Notes: generated from the letters alone by a model not told the origin. Positions 15,420 to 24,757 are shown, numbered from the stretch's first letter. The stretch: 43,156 nt of DNA from CAZUQA01 sp964622375 (GCA_964622375.1 CAZUQA010000052.1:1-43156); one strand, 5' to 3'. Numbers and translations: made by a program.

Positions 15420-16858
15420 GAATGTTGCTCCTTCAGTATTTCTTTAATTTCCAGTAAATCGGCGATATAACGATTAGGTTGTTGCGCCAACAATTCAGCT
15501 TCACGCCGCGGGCTCTCTTGATAAGCAATAGTAAAAACTCGGGCATTTTTCCCACAACGAATATCATCAACACTGTCACCCACCATGATTATTGCATCCA
15601 AACCACAAGCAACTTTTTGCGCAGCCAAAATTATCGCTTCTTTATGCGGTTTGGGATTTTTCACCTCATCGATACCGACTGTCACAGTAAAGTAGTCCAA
15701 CACCCCGCTGGCTTTTAAACTGGTTTCTAACCCGGCTCTGGTTTTATTGGTAACCAGGCCAACTTGGTAAGCATTTTCCTGCAAATAACGCAACAAAGCT
15801 TCAGCGTTTTCCCTTAGAGGCAAACCTTCTGCTTGCAGATGATTGTTGATTTCTACATAATCTCGATAAACCGTTTCCAATTCTTGTTGGGGGAACAAAC
15901 GGAGAAGATTAGCCTGTAATGGCGGGCCAAAAACCTCATCACTTTCCGGTAAGCTTAATTGTTTAGTCATCTTGTATTTCTTAAACAAAGCATTAAAGGT
16001 GTTTGTTATCACTTGGCGACTGTCGACTATCGTTCCGTCTAAGTCAAAGAGGATCAGTGGTTTGGGTTTTTTCAACAGTTTGTCAAAGAAACCGAAAAAG
16101 CCACAGAAGGCAATGAGTACATATAGTACCGAAACTACCTGGGCGCTCTTTAAACTACCGATCATCAAATTGTCGGTGCGATAAATTTCAATAAAGAAAC
16201 GCACCACCCCGGTCCACAATAAATACCAGTAAGCATAATCCCCCCGTTTTTTGATTAAGTATTTCTTAATAACGGTATAAATCAAAATGAAACCCAAGAT
16301 ATTAAAAAATGCTTCCAACAAAAAAGTCGGTAAACGATATTGCCCGTCGATGAACATCCCGACTTTGATAAATTGCGGGAAATACTTATAGAAGTTTTCA
16401 CTGACCACGGTGCCATAGGCTTCTTGATTAAAGAAGTTACCCCAACGTCCAATAGCTTGAGAAAACAACATGGTTGGCATCGCCAAATCAAAAAAACGCA
16501 AGGGATCCATCTTTTTCTTTTTTAGGTAGAAAATCAAAAACAGGGCAACAGCCACAATCACACCTTGTATGGCTAAACCGCCTTCCCAAGTTTTAAAAAC
16601 AGAAAGTGGGTCTTTAAAATATAGGTAGTTATCCGGGCTGAATAACACATACCATAAACGCGCTCCGGCGATCCCAACCAAGATGCAATAAAAATATAAA
16701 TCATCAAAGAAACTTTGATCATAGCCGCAGTACTTCTTCATTTGTTTGCCGATATGCCAGTAGCCAAAAGCTATACCTAAAAACATGGTTAGACTGTACC
16801 AATGTAATTCAAAACTACCGATTCTTAAGATTATTGCCAGTTCCGGAAAAAACTCCAC
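15398..16858 (-). CDS. lgt: Fusion of prolipoprotein diacylglyceryl transferase (Lgt) and a PpaX-like HAD phosphatase, 486 aa
   Basis: Residues 1-262 are Lgt, the membrane enzyme that adds diacylglycerol to the lipobox cysteine of prelipoproteins. Several helices and the signature GRWGNFFNQEAYG (137-149) are clear. From residue 269 a HAD hydrolase begins at once: LILFDLDGTIVDS (Asp272, Asp274), VTNKT (369-373), NPKP with Lys403 and MVGDSVDD (Asp428). It resembles the phosphoglycolate/pyrophosphate phosphatase PpaX, which in Bacillus is a separate gene right after hprK-lgt. The start is GTG at 16858 behind GGAGAATAAA, one base after hprK. The place of the E. coli catalytic His103 reads AIQGV, with Gln98. 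The phosphatase should face the cytoplasm if the last helix ends inside, which is inference. Confidence 0.92.
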   Translation of the reverse strand: MEFFPELAIILRIGSFELHWYSLTMFLGIAFGYWHIGKQMKKYCGYDQSFFDDLYFYCILVGIAGARLWYVLFSPDNYLYFKDPLSVFKTWEGGLAIQGVIVAVALFLIFYLKKKKMDPLRFFDLAMPTMLFSQAIGRWGNFFNQEAYGTVVSENFYKYFPQFIKVGMFIDGQYRLPTFLLEAFFNILGFILIYTVIKKYLIKKRGDYAYWYLLWTGVVRFFIEIYRTDNLMIGSLKSAQVVSVLYVLIAFCGFFGFFDKLLKKPKPLILFDLDGTIVDSRQVITNTFNALFKKYKMTKQLSLPESDEVFGPPLQANLLRLFPQQELETVYRDYVEINNHLQAEGLPLRENAEALLRYLQENAYQVGLVTNKTRAGLETSLKASGVLDYFTVTVGIDEVKNPKPHKEAIILAAQKVACGLDAIIMVGDSVDDIRCGKNARVFTIAYQESPRREAELLAQQPNRYIADLLEIKEILKEQHSWTIDMM

Positions 16859-16859
16859 T

Positions 16860-17795
16860 TTATTCTCCTTTTTGCTTGATAAAGTCGATTACTTTCTTAT
16901 CAAACTCTTTATTAACATCGATGCCCATATTCTTAAGATTGACATTGATAACCGCCGCTTCAATAATCGTCGCCAGCGAACGACCACCGCTTACCGGGAT
17001 GACAATCTTCGGTATTTCTACCCCTAAAATGCTAAAACATTGCTCGGCAGCAATATAGACTCTTTCAATCGGATTATTTTGATCCCAAGCCTCCAATTCT
17101 ACAACATAGTCGATGAGGCTTTCCGGCATAACTACCGCGGCTCCAAACATTTTAATACAATCGATGATGCCGATACCGCGGATTTCCAGCATGCCATATA
17201 GTATCTCCGGTGCCTTGCCGACCAATTGATTAGCTATGCGACTGACGATAATAGCATCATCGGCCACCATGACATGACCTTTGCGCAGCAATTCCAAAGT
17301 TATCTCACTTTTACCGATACCGCTGGCTCCGCTGATGATGACCCCCCGACCATAGATATTGACTAGACAGCCGTGGATTTGTTTCCAAGGCGCCAACTTA
17401 GCCTCCAGAAAACCGATAATATCGACCATGAGAATAGCCGACTTTTTGTTTGATAAAAATATTGGAAAATTCTTCTTTTCCGCAATCTTTTTTAGTAAAG
17501 GCGGACATTGCCTTTTGGAAGAAATGATGATACAGGGCGTGTAGCCGTCGGTGATCGTTTCACATCTTTGGACAAAGGTGGCTTGATCTAAAGTTCGAAT
17601 ATAACTAAGCTCCTTATTTCCTAAAATGACCACGCGTTTCTTTTCGCTGGCCAGCGCAAAACCGGCTAATTCCAAGCCCGGGCGATTGACATCCGGTGTG
17701 ATAATCCAACGTGTCAAAGCTTGTTGGTCCCCGGTTATTTGTTTTAAGCTCAAAGCTTGGGCTAAAGCTGCCACTTCTACTCTATTTTTTTCCAT
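16860..17795 (-). CDS. hprK: HPr kinase/phosphorylase
   Basis: HprK phosphorylates Ser46 of the PTS carrier HPr and so sets carbon catabolite repression in Gram-positives. The C-terminal catalytic domain shows the conserved IHG His, the P-loop GASGIGKSE, VADDAIIV and the signature LEIRGIGIID. The late loop reads VSGGRSLATIIEAA, slightly different from the common GRNLA form. I set the start at ATG 17793-17795 (MEKNRVEVAAL), with GGGA nine bases ahead; a TTG five codons earlier is possible. The gene overlaps the end of uvrA by 14 bases and precedes lgt by one base, giving hprK-lgt in the conserved order. Confidence 0.93.
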   Translation of the reverse strand: MEKNRVEVAALAQALSLKQITGDQQALTRWIITPDVNRPGLELAGFALASEKKRVVILGNKELSYIRTLDQATFVQRCETITDGYTPCIIISSKRQCPPLLKKIAEKKNFPIFLSNKKSAILMVDIIGFLEAKLAPWKQIHGCLVNIYGRGVIISGASGIGKSEITLELLRKGHVMVADDAIIVSRIANQLVGKAPEILYGMLEIRGIGIIDCIKMFGAAVVMPESLIDYVVELEAWDQNNPIERVYIAAEQCFSILGVEIPKIVIPVSGGRSLATIIEAAVINVNLKNMGIDVNKEFDKKVIDFIKQKGE

Positions 17796-20628
17796 TATTA
17801 TTTCCCGCAAATAAAGGCTGTAAATACTGGCCGGTATAACTTGCTTTACACTTAATTATATCAAATACCGGTCCGCTGACAACAACATAGCCCCCCCGGT
17901 CGCCACCTTCCGGTCCTAAGTCGATAATATAGTCCGCTGATTTTATGATATCCAAATTGTGTTCGATGACAATAATGCTGTCACCGTCATCGACTATGCG
18001 CTGTAATACCACCAACAGTTTTTTAACATCATCACTGTGTAAACCGGTTGTCGGCTCATCGAGAATATATAAAGTCTTGCCGGTAGCTTTTTTCTGTAGT
18101 TCATAAGCCAACTTGACCCTTTGGGCTTCGCCGCCGGACAAGGTCGTCGCATTTTGTCCCAGTTTGATATAACCTAAACCGACATCTTGGAGAATCCTTA
18201 GTTTAACCGCAATCTTGTGGAGCGGAGCGAAAAAATTACAGGCTTCATCCACCGGCATGTCTAAGATGTCATGAATGTTTTTCCCTTTGTACTCTACGGT
18301 CAATGTCTCCTGATTATAGCGTTTTCCTTCACACTCTTCACACTTGACATAAACATCGGGTAAAAAGTGCATCGATATTCTTTTAACCCCGTCGCCCTGA
18401 CAGGCCTCACAACGACCGCCCTTGATGTTAAAGGAAAAACGGCCTTTATCATAACCTTTCAAACGGGCACTGGGAGTTTGCGCATAAAGATCACGGATGT
18501 CATCAAAAACCCCGGTGTAAGTTGCCGGATTGGAGCGCGGCGTGCGTCCAATGGGGTTTTGGTCAACAACTACCAATTTATCAATATAGTCTAAACCCTT
18601 GATTTTCTTATAGCTTCCCGGTTTCATTTTTTGTCGACCCAAATACTGATAAATTGCTTTAGCCAATATTTCATTGACCAATGATGATTTACCGCTGCCG
18701 CTGACCCCGGTGACACAAACGAAATTATGTAAAGGAAAAGCCACATCAATATTCTTAAGATTATTGGCTGCCGCCCCAATTATTTCCAGCTTTTGTGCGG
18801 AAATAGCCCGGAACTTTTTAGGGATCTCCATTTGCTTGCGGCCGCTGAGATACTGCGCCGTAACGGAATCGGCGATGTCGATGATTTCCTCCAGAGGGCC
18901 GTTAGCCATGACTAAACCGCCCTGCAAACCGGCATAAGGTCCGATATCGACAATCCAGTCCGCACTGCGAATGGTTTCCTCATCATGTTCCACAACAATC
19001 AAAGAATTACCTAAATCCCGCATATTCTTCAGCGTGTTGATCAATTTCGCGTTGTCTTTTTGATGTAAGCCGATCGATGGTTCATCTAAAACATAGAGAA
19101 CCCCGGCTAACCGTGAACCAATCTGCGTAGCTAGCCTGATTCGTTGTGATTCACCTCCGGAAAGTGTACCGGAAACGCGATTTAGCGTTAAATAATCCAG
19201 ACCGACATCAATCAAAAACTTCAACCGTTCTTTAATTTCTTTGATGACCAATTTACCAATCTGTTGGTGCATCGCTCCCAGTTGCAGGTTTTCCATCCAG
19301 TTCAAAGCTTCCGCAATATTCATCTTGGTCCATTGCGCAATATTTTTATCACCGACTTTAACCGCTAAAGCCATTTCATTGAGACGATTGCCTTGACAAG
19401 TCGGACATTGACTCTCCGTCATAAAAGAAGCATACCAGTCGCGAGCCATGGAAGAGGTCGTTTCCCGATAACGCCTTTCGATTAAACTTACCACGCCTTC
19501 AATATAATCATTGCGCGTAAAAGTATTGCCGGAAGAAGAGGTTATCGTGTACTTGATTTTATTTTCTGAGCCATAAAGCAAGCGTTGCATTTTATCGGGG
19601 GCTATACTATTTAGTGGTTGATCTAAAGCGACATCATATTCCTGACAAAGGCGGGCAAACATCTGCCACTCGATGTTATCTTTACCGACAATGTTTTTAT
19701 AGTAGCGAATCGCCCCTTGGTAGATGCTTTTTTCTTTTTCCGGTATCAAATAATCCAGGTCAACCTGTTGCACCACTCCTAAACCGTTACAAGTCGGACA
19801 AGCTCCTAATGGTGAGTTGAAAGAAAACAAACGAGGTTCAATCCGCGGTAGCGAAAACCCACAATGAATACAAGAATAAGTCGCTGACAACAGCAGTTCC
19901 TGTTCACCGTGTTTGATTACCACTAAGCCGCCGCTTTGTTTTAAAGCTAATTCTAGAGAATCCGCTAAGCGACTGCGAAAAGTCGGATCCGCTTTAGTGA
20001 TTAAGCGGTCTACCACTAAAGCGATATTATGTTTCTTGTTCTTTTCTAAAATGATTTCTTCTTCCAGGAGTTTTTCTTGCTTATCGACAATAACCCGAGT
20101 GAAACCCGCCTTTTTTAGTTTTTCAAAGTAGTCTTTGAAAGTCCCTTTTTGATTTTTAACCACCGGTGATAAAACCATGATTCTTTGGTTCTCCGGCAAA
20201 GCCGTGATTTGATCGACCATAGCCTTGATGGTTTGTCCGCTGATTTCGCAATTGTGAACCGGACAGTAAGGTATCCCGATACGGCCATAAAGTAAGCGCA
20301 GATAGTCGTAAATCTCAGTAATCGTACCGACCGTAGAGCGGGGATTATTACTGGAAGATTTTTGGTCAATGGCAATAGCCGGTGATAGTCCTTCGATTAA
20401 GTCAACATCGGGTTTTTCGCTGTTCCCTAAAAACTGGCGGGCATAAGCACTCAATGATTCCACATAGCGTCGTTGCCCTTCCGCATAGATCGTATCAAAA
20501 GCCAGTGAAGTTTTCCCACTGCCGCTGACCCCACTCATCACGATCAACTTATTGCGCGGCAAATCGATGTCGATATTTTTTAAGTTATTTTCTCGGGCTC
20601 CGCGGATTATAATCTTGTCTTGTTCCAT
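17782..20628 (-). CDS. uvrA: Excinuclease ABC subunit A, 948 aa
   Basis: UvrA is the damage-sensing ATPase of nucleotide excision repair. Both ABC modules are present: GVSGSGKTSLAF near residue 35 and GVSGSGKSSLV in the second half, with two LSGGE(S/A)QR signatures. Zinc modules show CIHCGFSLPRIEPRLFSF...CPTC and CEACQGDGV...CEEC. Length is typical. It starts one base after uvrB, with only a weak GCGAG as SD, so it depends on coupling. Its last codons contain the SD and start of hprK. Confidence 0.97.
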   Translation of the reverse strand: MEQDKIIIRGARENNLKNIDIDLPRNKLIVMSGVSGSGKTSLAFDTIYAEGQRRYVESLSAYARQFLGNSEKPDVDLIEGLSPAIAIDQKSSSNNPRSTVGTITEIYDYLRLLYGRIGIPYCPVHNCEISGQTIKAMVDQITALPENQRIMVLSPVVKNQKGTFKDYFEKLKKAGFTRVIVDKQEKLLEEEIILEKNKKHNIALVVDRLITKADPTFRSRLADSLELALKQSGGLVVIKHGEQELLLSATYSCIHCGFSLPRIEPRLFSFNSPLGACPTCNGLGVVQQVDLDYLIPEKEKSIYQGAIRYYKNIVGKDNIEWQMFARLCQEYDVALDQPLNSIAPDKMQRLLYGSENKIKYTITSSSGNTFTRNDYIEGVVSLIERRYRETTSSMARDWYASFMTESQCPTCQGNRLNEMALAVKVGDKNIAQWTKMNIAEALNWMENLQLGAMHQQIGKLVIKEIKERLKFLIDVGLDYLTLNRVSGTLSGGESQRIRLATQIGSRLAGVLYVLDEPSIGLHQKDNAKLINTLKNMRDLGNSLIVVEHDEETIRSADWIVDIGPYAGLQGGLVMANGPLEEIIDIADSVTAQYLSGRKQMEIPKKFRAISAQKLEIIGAAANNLKNIDVAFPLHNFVCVTGVSGSGKSSLVNEILAKAIYQYLGRQKMKPGSYKKIKGLDYIDKLVVVDQNPIGRTPRSNPATYTGVFDDIRDLYAQTPSARLKGYDKGRFSFNIKGGRCEACQGDGVKRISMHFLPDVYVKCEECEGKRYNQETLTVEYKGKNIHDILDMPVDEACNFFAPLHKIAVKLRILQDVGLGYIKLGQNATTLSGGEAQRVKLAYELQKKATGKTLYILDEPTTGLHSDDVKKLLVVLQRIVDDGDSIIVIEHNLDIIKSADYIIDLGPEGGDRGGYVVVSGPVFDIIKCKASYTGQYLQPLFAGNNNGKK

Positions 20629-20629
20629 A

Positions 20630-22603
20630 TTACTCGCTTTTTATCTCATATATCATATCACGTAAACTGGCTGCTCTTTCAAAATCTAAGACCCGAGCGG
20701 CTTCTTTCATTTCTTGCTCCAAGCCCGTGATAAGCGCTTCTCTTTCTTTAATCGTAACTTTTTTACTATGCTTAGTCATATACGCTTTCAAATGCTCTTT
20801 GGTTTCCCGACCGGTTACCACCGCTCTAATTTCTTTGACGATGGATGTTGGGGTAATACCGTACTTTGCATTGTGGGCTTCTTGGATGCTGCGCCGACGA
20901 TTGGTCTCATTAATGGCGATCTGCATCGAGTCGGTTAAGGTGTCACCGTACATAATTACCTGGCCTTCGCTATTGCGGGCTGCGCGCCCAATGGTTTGAA
21001 TCAATGACCTTTGGGAGCGTAAGAAACCTTCCTTATCGGCATCCAAAATAGCTACTAGGGCAACCTCCGGTATATCCAAACCTTCGCGTAGTAAATTGAT
21101 ACCGACCAAAACATCGTATTTTCCCATCCTCAAGTCGTGAATAATTTCGATACGCTCTAAAGTTCGGGTTTCATGGTGTAAGTAGGCGACTTTTAAATCC
21201 AATTTCAACAAATATTCACTCAAGTCTTCAGCCATTTTTACAGTCAGTGTCGTAATCAGAGTTCTTTGATTCTTTGCGATACGCTGTTGAATCTTAGCCA
21301 ACAAATCATCAATCTGACCCTTACTGGGTTTTACTACTACTTGCGGATCAAGCAAACCGGTCGGTCGTATAATCTGTTGAACAACTTGCTGCTTTACTTT
21401 CTCCAACTCATAATCACCCGGTGTTGCTGAAACATAGATAACCTGGTTGATCACTGCTTCAAATTCATCAAAGCGCAGCGGTCGATTATTGAGAGCTGAA
21501 GGTAAACGGAAGCCGTATTCCACTAGAACTTCTTTACGCGAGCGATCCCCGTTATACATGCCTCGCACTTGCGGGATTGTGGCATGGGATTCATCGATGA
21601 CCAACAGATAATCCTTTGGGAAATAATCAAAGAGATTCCATGGCCGTTGATCGTCAGCGCGTCCATCAATGTGTTGTGAGTAGTTCTCAATGCCGCGACA
21701 CCTACCAAATTCCCGTAAAGCATCCAAATCAGCCAAGGTTCTAGTTTCCAAGCGTTGCTTTTCCAGTTCGCGACCGGTATTTTCAAAATAAGGAATTCTC
21801 TGTTTTAGTTCTTCTTCAATGCGGCGACAAGCTTCCAACATCTGACTTTTATCACGAGCATACTCATCAGCCGGAAAAACATTATATACTTCATAGGCTT
21901 GTAATACTTTGCCGGTTAAAAACTCCACTTCGGTAATTCGCTCGATGACCTCATCATACATTTCAATCCGCAGATAGAACTGATCAGTATAACCCAAACA
22001 TACTTCAATGACATCCCCGCGAACTCTAAAAGTTCCCTTCTTTTGATCGACATCATTGCGCTGGTATTGCCGCTCTACTAATTTCAATAAGAGTTCATCC
22101 CGGGCAATGGTCTCATTGACCCGCATTGAGAAAAACATCTGGCGATAGTACTGCGGGTCACTGCTGGCATAAATGCAGGCTACCGAAGCTACCACAATAG
22201 TATCCCGTCTTTCCATAACCGCATTCAATGCCGCCATTCTTAACATGTCCAGCTCTTCATTGATCATCGCCGTCTTTTCGATATAGATATCGCTGTGGGC
22301 GATGTAAGCTTCCGGCTGATAGTAATCAAAATTGGAAACAAAATACTCAACTTTGTTTTTCGGAAAGAGTTCTTTAAACTCACTGTACAATTGCCCGGCT
22401 AAAGTTTTATTATGCACAAAAACCAGAGTTGGTTTTTGAACTCTGGCTATGACATTAGCTATGGTGAAGGTCTTTCCGGTACCGGTTGCTCCCAGCAACA
22501 CTTGATCCCGCTGCTGGCGTTGTATTCCGGCAACCAGCGCATCAATGGCTTGTTGTTGGTCACCGGCCGGTTGGAAAGGGGCAACTAACTCAAACTGCTT
22601 CAT
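20630..22603 (-). CDS. uvrB: Excinuclease ABC subunit B, 657 aa
   Basis: UvrB receives damaged DNA from UvrA and recruits UvrC. Visible parts are the Walker A LLGATGTGKT at about 37-46, the beta-hairpin YYQPEAYI, the DESH box, the helicase motif QTIGRAARN and the C-terminal UVR motif (LEQEMKEAARVLDFERAASLRD). The ATG overlaps the ctpA stop by four bases (ATGA). No uvrC is present in the window. Confidence 0.97.
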   Translation of the reverse strand: MKQFELVAPFQPAGDQQQAIDALVAGIQRQQRDQVLLGATGTGKTFTIANVIARVQKPTLVFVHNKTLAGQLYSEFKELFPKNKVEYFVSNFDYYQPEAYIAHSDIYIEKTAMINEELDMLRMAALNAVMERRDTIVVASVACIYASSDPQYYRQMFFSMRVNETIARDELLLKLVERQYQRNDVDQKKGTFRVRGDVIEVCLGYTDQFYLRIEMYDEVIERITEVEFLTGKVLQAYEVYNVFPADEYARDKSQMLEACRRIEEELKQRIPYFENTGRELEKQRLETRTLADLDALREFGRCRGIENYSQHIDGRADDQRPWNLFDYFPKDYLLVIDESHATIPQVRGMYNGDRSRKEVLVEYGFRLPSALNNRPLRFDEFEAVINQVIYVSATPGDYELEKVKQQVVQQIIRPTGLLDPQVVVKPSKGQIDDLLAKIQQRIAKNQRTLITTLTVKMAEDLSEYLLKLDLKVAYLHHETRTLERIEIIHDLRMGKYDVLVGINLLREGLDIPEVALVAILDADKEGFLRSQRSLIQTIGRAARNSEGQVIMYGDTLTDSMQIAINETNRRRSIQEAHNAKYGITPTSIVKEIRAVVTGRETKEHLKAYMTKHSKKVTIKEREALITGLEQEMKEAARVLDFERAASLRDMIYEIKSE

Positions 22604-24075
22604 GACATCAACTCAATAGCTTTGGCATATTGACTATCCAATTTAGCCTTGTTGGCAGCATAATACTTGCGAGCTTCCGCGACAAAACGCCTGAAGAATT
22701 CATTATCGATGTATGTGTTTTTCGCTAAACCATGGTCAGCCTGAAAACGGTTGACAGCCGCTAGTGTGGCTTTTGAGAAATAGCCGTCCTGACGGTCAAC
22801 TTCATAGCCCATCATCCCCAATCCGGCTTGGATGTAGGCGACAACCGAGTCAACTTGGTCATATTTAATCAATAGCGTATCATCGGTTTCCGGTATGGCT
22901 AACTCGAGAACCTGCGGTAAACTCACAAGATAATCCGGCGTGATCCCGATAGTATTGATTTGGTTACCCTTAGCACTGTACCAATGGGTTTGAGTATATT
23001 TAAGAGCACTGCCATCGGCAAAGGTGTATATCATTTGGCTGGTACCTTTACCATAAGATTTTTCGCCAACGATAGTTGCGATACCATGATCCTGCATACA
23101 AGAAGCAAAAACTTCAGAAGCACTGGCGGTATTGGCGTTGATCAGAATTACCATTTTGTCAAATTTGTAGATAATGTTGCTGGTGGCTTTGTAGGGCATC
23201 TCTTCATTGTTGACATAAACTTGTTTGAAAATTATCTCATTTTTTTGGAGGAAGCAATCTGCCATCTCATTGACGATGTTTAAATAACCGCCACCATTGT
23301 CGCGTAAATCAATTATTAGTTTGTCGATGTTCTTGTTTTTCAACTCATCTAGGGCGTGGGTAAATTCCTTGGCTGTACCACTGCCAAAAGTCGAAATTTG
23401 AACATAGCCAATCTCGTCATTGATGATGTCAACATAAACCGTGTTGGAAATATAAGCCCGTTTGAGATGTTTGTCAATTTTCTTGCCGTCACGCTCAATC
23501 GTGATTTTAACTTCCGTGCCAACTTCCCCCATAACTAGAGGTCGCACGTCTTCATACTTCATTCCTTTGATGTCGACATCATCGACATTAGTGATAAAAT
23601 CACCGATTTGAATTTCGCCTTTTTCGGCCGGTGAATCATAAAAAACTCGGATTACTAACGGATAATCCGTGGCCATCGACATTTCGACACCAATACCGGT
23701 ATAAGTTTGATTGATTCCTTGTTCAAAATTCAGCAACTCTTGCACGCTCAAATACTCGGTATATGGATCTTTGTCCACCGTTGCCATTCCTTTCATCGCC
23801 CGGTTGATTAAATCATTGTAGATATCGGTACTCTCGGAAGAGTAGTACCAGTTGTTTGACATTATCTTAATCATCTGTTGGAGACGTTGTAAACCCTCAG
23901 TGTCAGCACCGATGTTTGGCTTTAAAAAGCCGTGAGAAACCCAGCCAAATACAAACATAAAAATTAATAAAAAGAACATCAATATTTTCGCGCTTCTTTG
24001 TTTTCTCATAATCTCTTTCTCATCTCTCCATAAATGTTTTTCTATTCTGATTTGCACAGTTTTATCGTCATTCAT
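22600..24075 (-). CDS. ctpA: S41 carboxyl-terminal processing protease (CtpA/CtpB type), 491 aa
   Basis: After a cytoplasmic N-terminus of about 30 residues comes one membrane helix (ILMFFLLIFMFVFGWVSHG). A PDZ domain (about 120-205, with YTGIGVEMS and DSPAEKGEIQIGD) and an S41 core follow. Ser318, Lys343 and Gln347 match the Ser-Lys-Gln triad by spacing (NANTASASE and GKGTSQ). The last 90 residues resemble a peptidoglycan-binding helix bundle (GYEVDRQDGYFSKATLAAVNRFQADHGL). It likely trims exported proteins at the cell wall. AGGTGA precedes the start. It heads the uvrBA-hprK-lgt-trxB operon; ctpA followed by uvrBA is a recurring Bacillota neighbourhood, to my knowledge. Confidence 0.93.
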   Translation of the reverse strand: MNDDKTVQIRIEKHLWRDEKEIMRKQRSAKILMFFLLIFMFVFGWVSHGFLKPNIGADTEGLQRLQQMIKIMSNNWYYSSESTDIYNDLINRAMKGMATVDKDPYTEYLSVQELLNFEQGINQTYTGIGVEMSMATDYPLVIRVFYDSPAEKGEIQIGDFITNVDDVDIKGMKYEDVRPLVMGEVGTEVKITIERDGKKIDKHLKRAYISNTVYVDIINDEIGYVQISTFGSGTAKEFTHALDELKNKNIDKLIIDLRDNGGGYLNIVNEMADCFLQKNEIIFKQVYVNNEEMPYKATSNIIYKFDKMVILINANTASASEVFASCMQDHGIATIVGEKSYGKGTSQMIYTFADGSALKYTQTHWYSAKGNQINTIGITPDYLVSLPQVLELAIPETDDTLLIKYDQVDSVVAYIQAGLGMMGYEVDRQDGYFSKATLAAVNRFQADHGLAKNTYIDNEFFRRFVAEARKYYAANKAKLDSQYAKAIELMS

Positions 24076-24092
24076 ACATTCACCTACAGATA

Positions 24093-24098
24093 ATTGTA
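24093..24098 (-). promoter_or_regulatory. Possible -10 box of the ctpA operon
   Basis: TACAAT on the minus strand lies 17 bases before the ctpA ATG, and an AGGTGA SD lies between. No good -35 is visible at 17 bp. The rest of the 24076-24293 gap shows nothing I can name. Confidence 0.3.
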
Positions 24099-24293
24099 CA
24101 CTAAAACCTCAGCTTTTTTATCGGCGAAATTCCCGCTCAAATAATACAACTATAATAGGCATTAGTAAAAAGCTTTAGTTGCTCAACGAAAACGCCAGAT
24201 TTATGAAAGTCCACAATGTAATAAAACCTTTCTCTAAAGTTAGCCAAATACTGCTGAAAATCACCGCAAACCAAAGAAATATAGCAGCAGTAT

Positions 24294-24647
24294 TCAATAA
24301 TTGTAATATTCAGCATAAATCAGTAATATACAAATAATTAAGCTAGTAATGAAAAATATCAAGCTTAGCAAAAACAATATTACGGCAATATCTTCAGTAC
24401 CAGGTCCTTTTAAACCAAAGGCAGTGAAACTATAGTCGAGTTTGTCTCTGCTTTGGCTATAGTAACAGAGCGCTAATAAAACATGATTAATAAAAATACT
24501 CCAGCTAGGAAATAAGAAATATTTAATCTTTAGCCGTGGTTTTCCTGTAGCCGATTTAGCAAAAATTGCACGATCAATGCCAAAAAAAGGAATAAAGATA
24601 ATTTGTTCTCTCTTGCTAAATAGTTTGCCAAATTGCCACCCTAACAT
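24294..24647 (-). CDS. Hypothetical small membrane protein, 117 aa
   Basis: The frame encodes a basic N-terminal half with weakly hydrophobic stretches (IIFIPFFGI, FLFPSWSIFINHVLLALCYY) and a strong hydrophobic C-terminal helix (DIAVILFLLSLIFFITSLIICILLIYAEYY). There is no SD before the ATG, and an in-frame stop precedes it directly, so it could be the tail of a decayed gene or a chance frame. It sits alone between the terminator of ftsEX-M23 and the ctpA operon. I do not recognise it. Confidence 0.4.
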   Translation of the reverse strand: MLGWQFGKLFSKREQIIFIPFFGIDRAIFAKSATGKPRLKIKYFLFPSWSIFINHVLLALCYYSQSRDKLDYSFTAFGLKGPGTEDIAVILFLLSLIFFITSLIICILLIYAEYYNY

Positions 24648-24686
24648 CTAAACTAAATGTCTTCGTTGTGCTGAGAAGACTCTACT

Positions 24687-24700
24687 GCGGTAATTACCGC
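24687..24700. repeat. Perfect 14-bp palindrome GCGGTAATTACCGC
   Basis: A perfect palindrome without spacer lies about 40 bp upstream of the 24294-24647 frame and about 35 bp from the M23 terminator. It could be a regulator site. Its lack of a loop makes it a poor RNA hairpin. Confidence 0.35.
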
Positions 24701-24733
24701 TTTATTTCCTAAGCGTTTTATAACAATAAAAGA

Positions 24734-24755
24734 AAACGACTATTGCCTGTCGTTT
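24734..24755 (-). terminator. Terminator of ftsE-ftsX-M23 operon
   Basis: On the minus strand AAACGAC (24755-24749) pairs with GTCGTTT (24740-24734) over a short loop and is followed by TTCTTTTATT. It begins 3 bases after the stop of the M23 peptidase gene, so ctpA is a separate unit. Confidence 0.7.
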
Positions 24756-24757
24756 CT

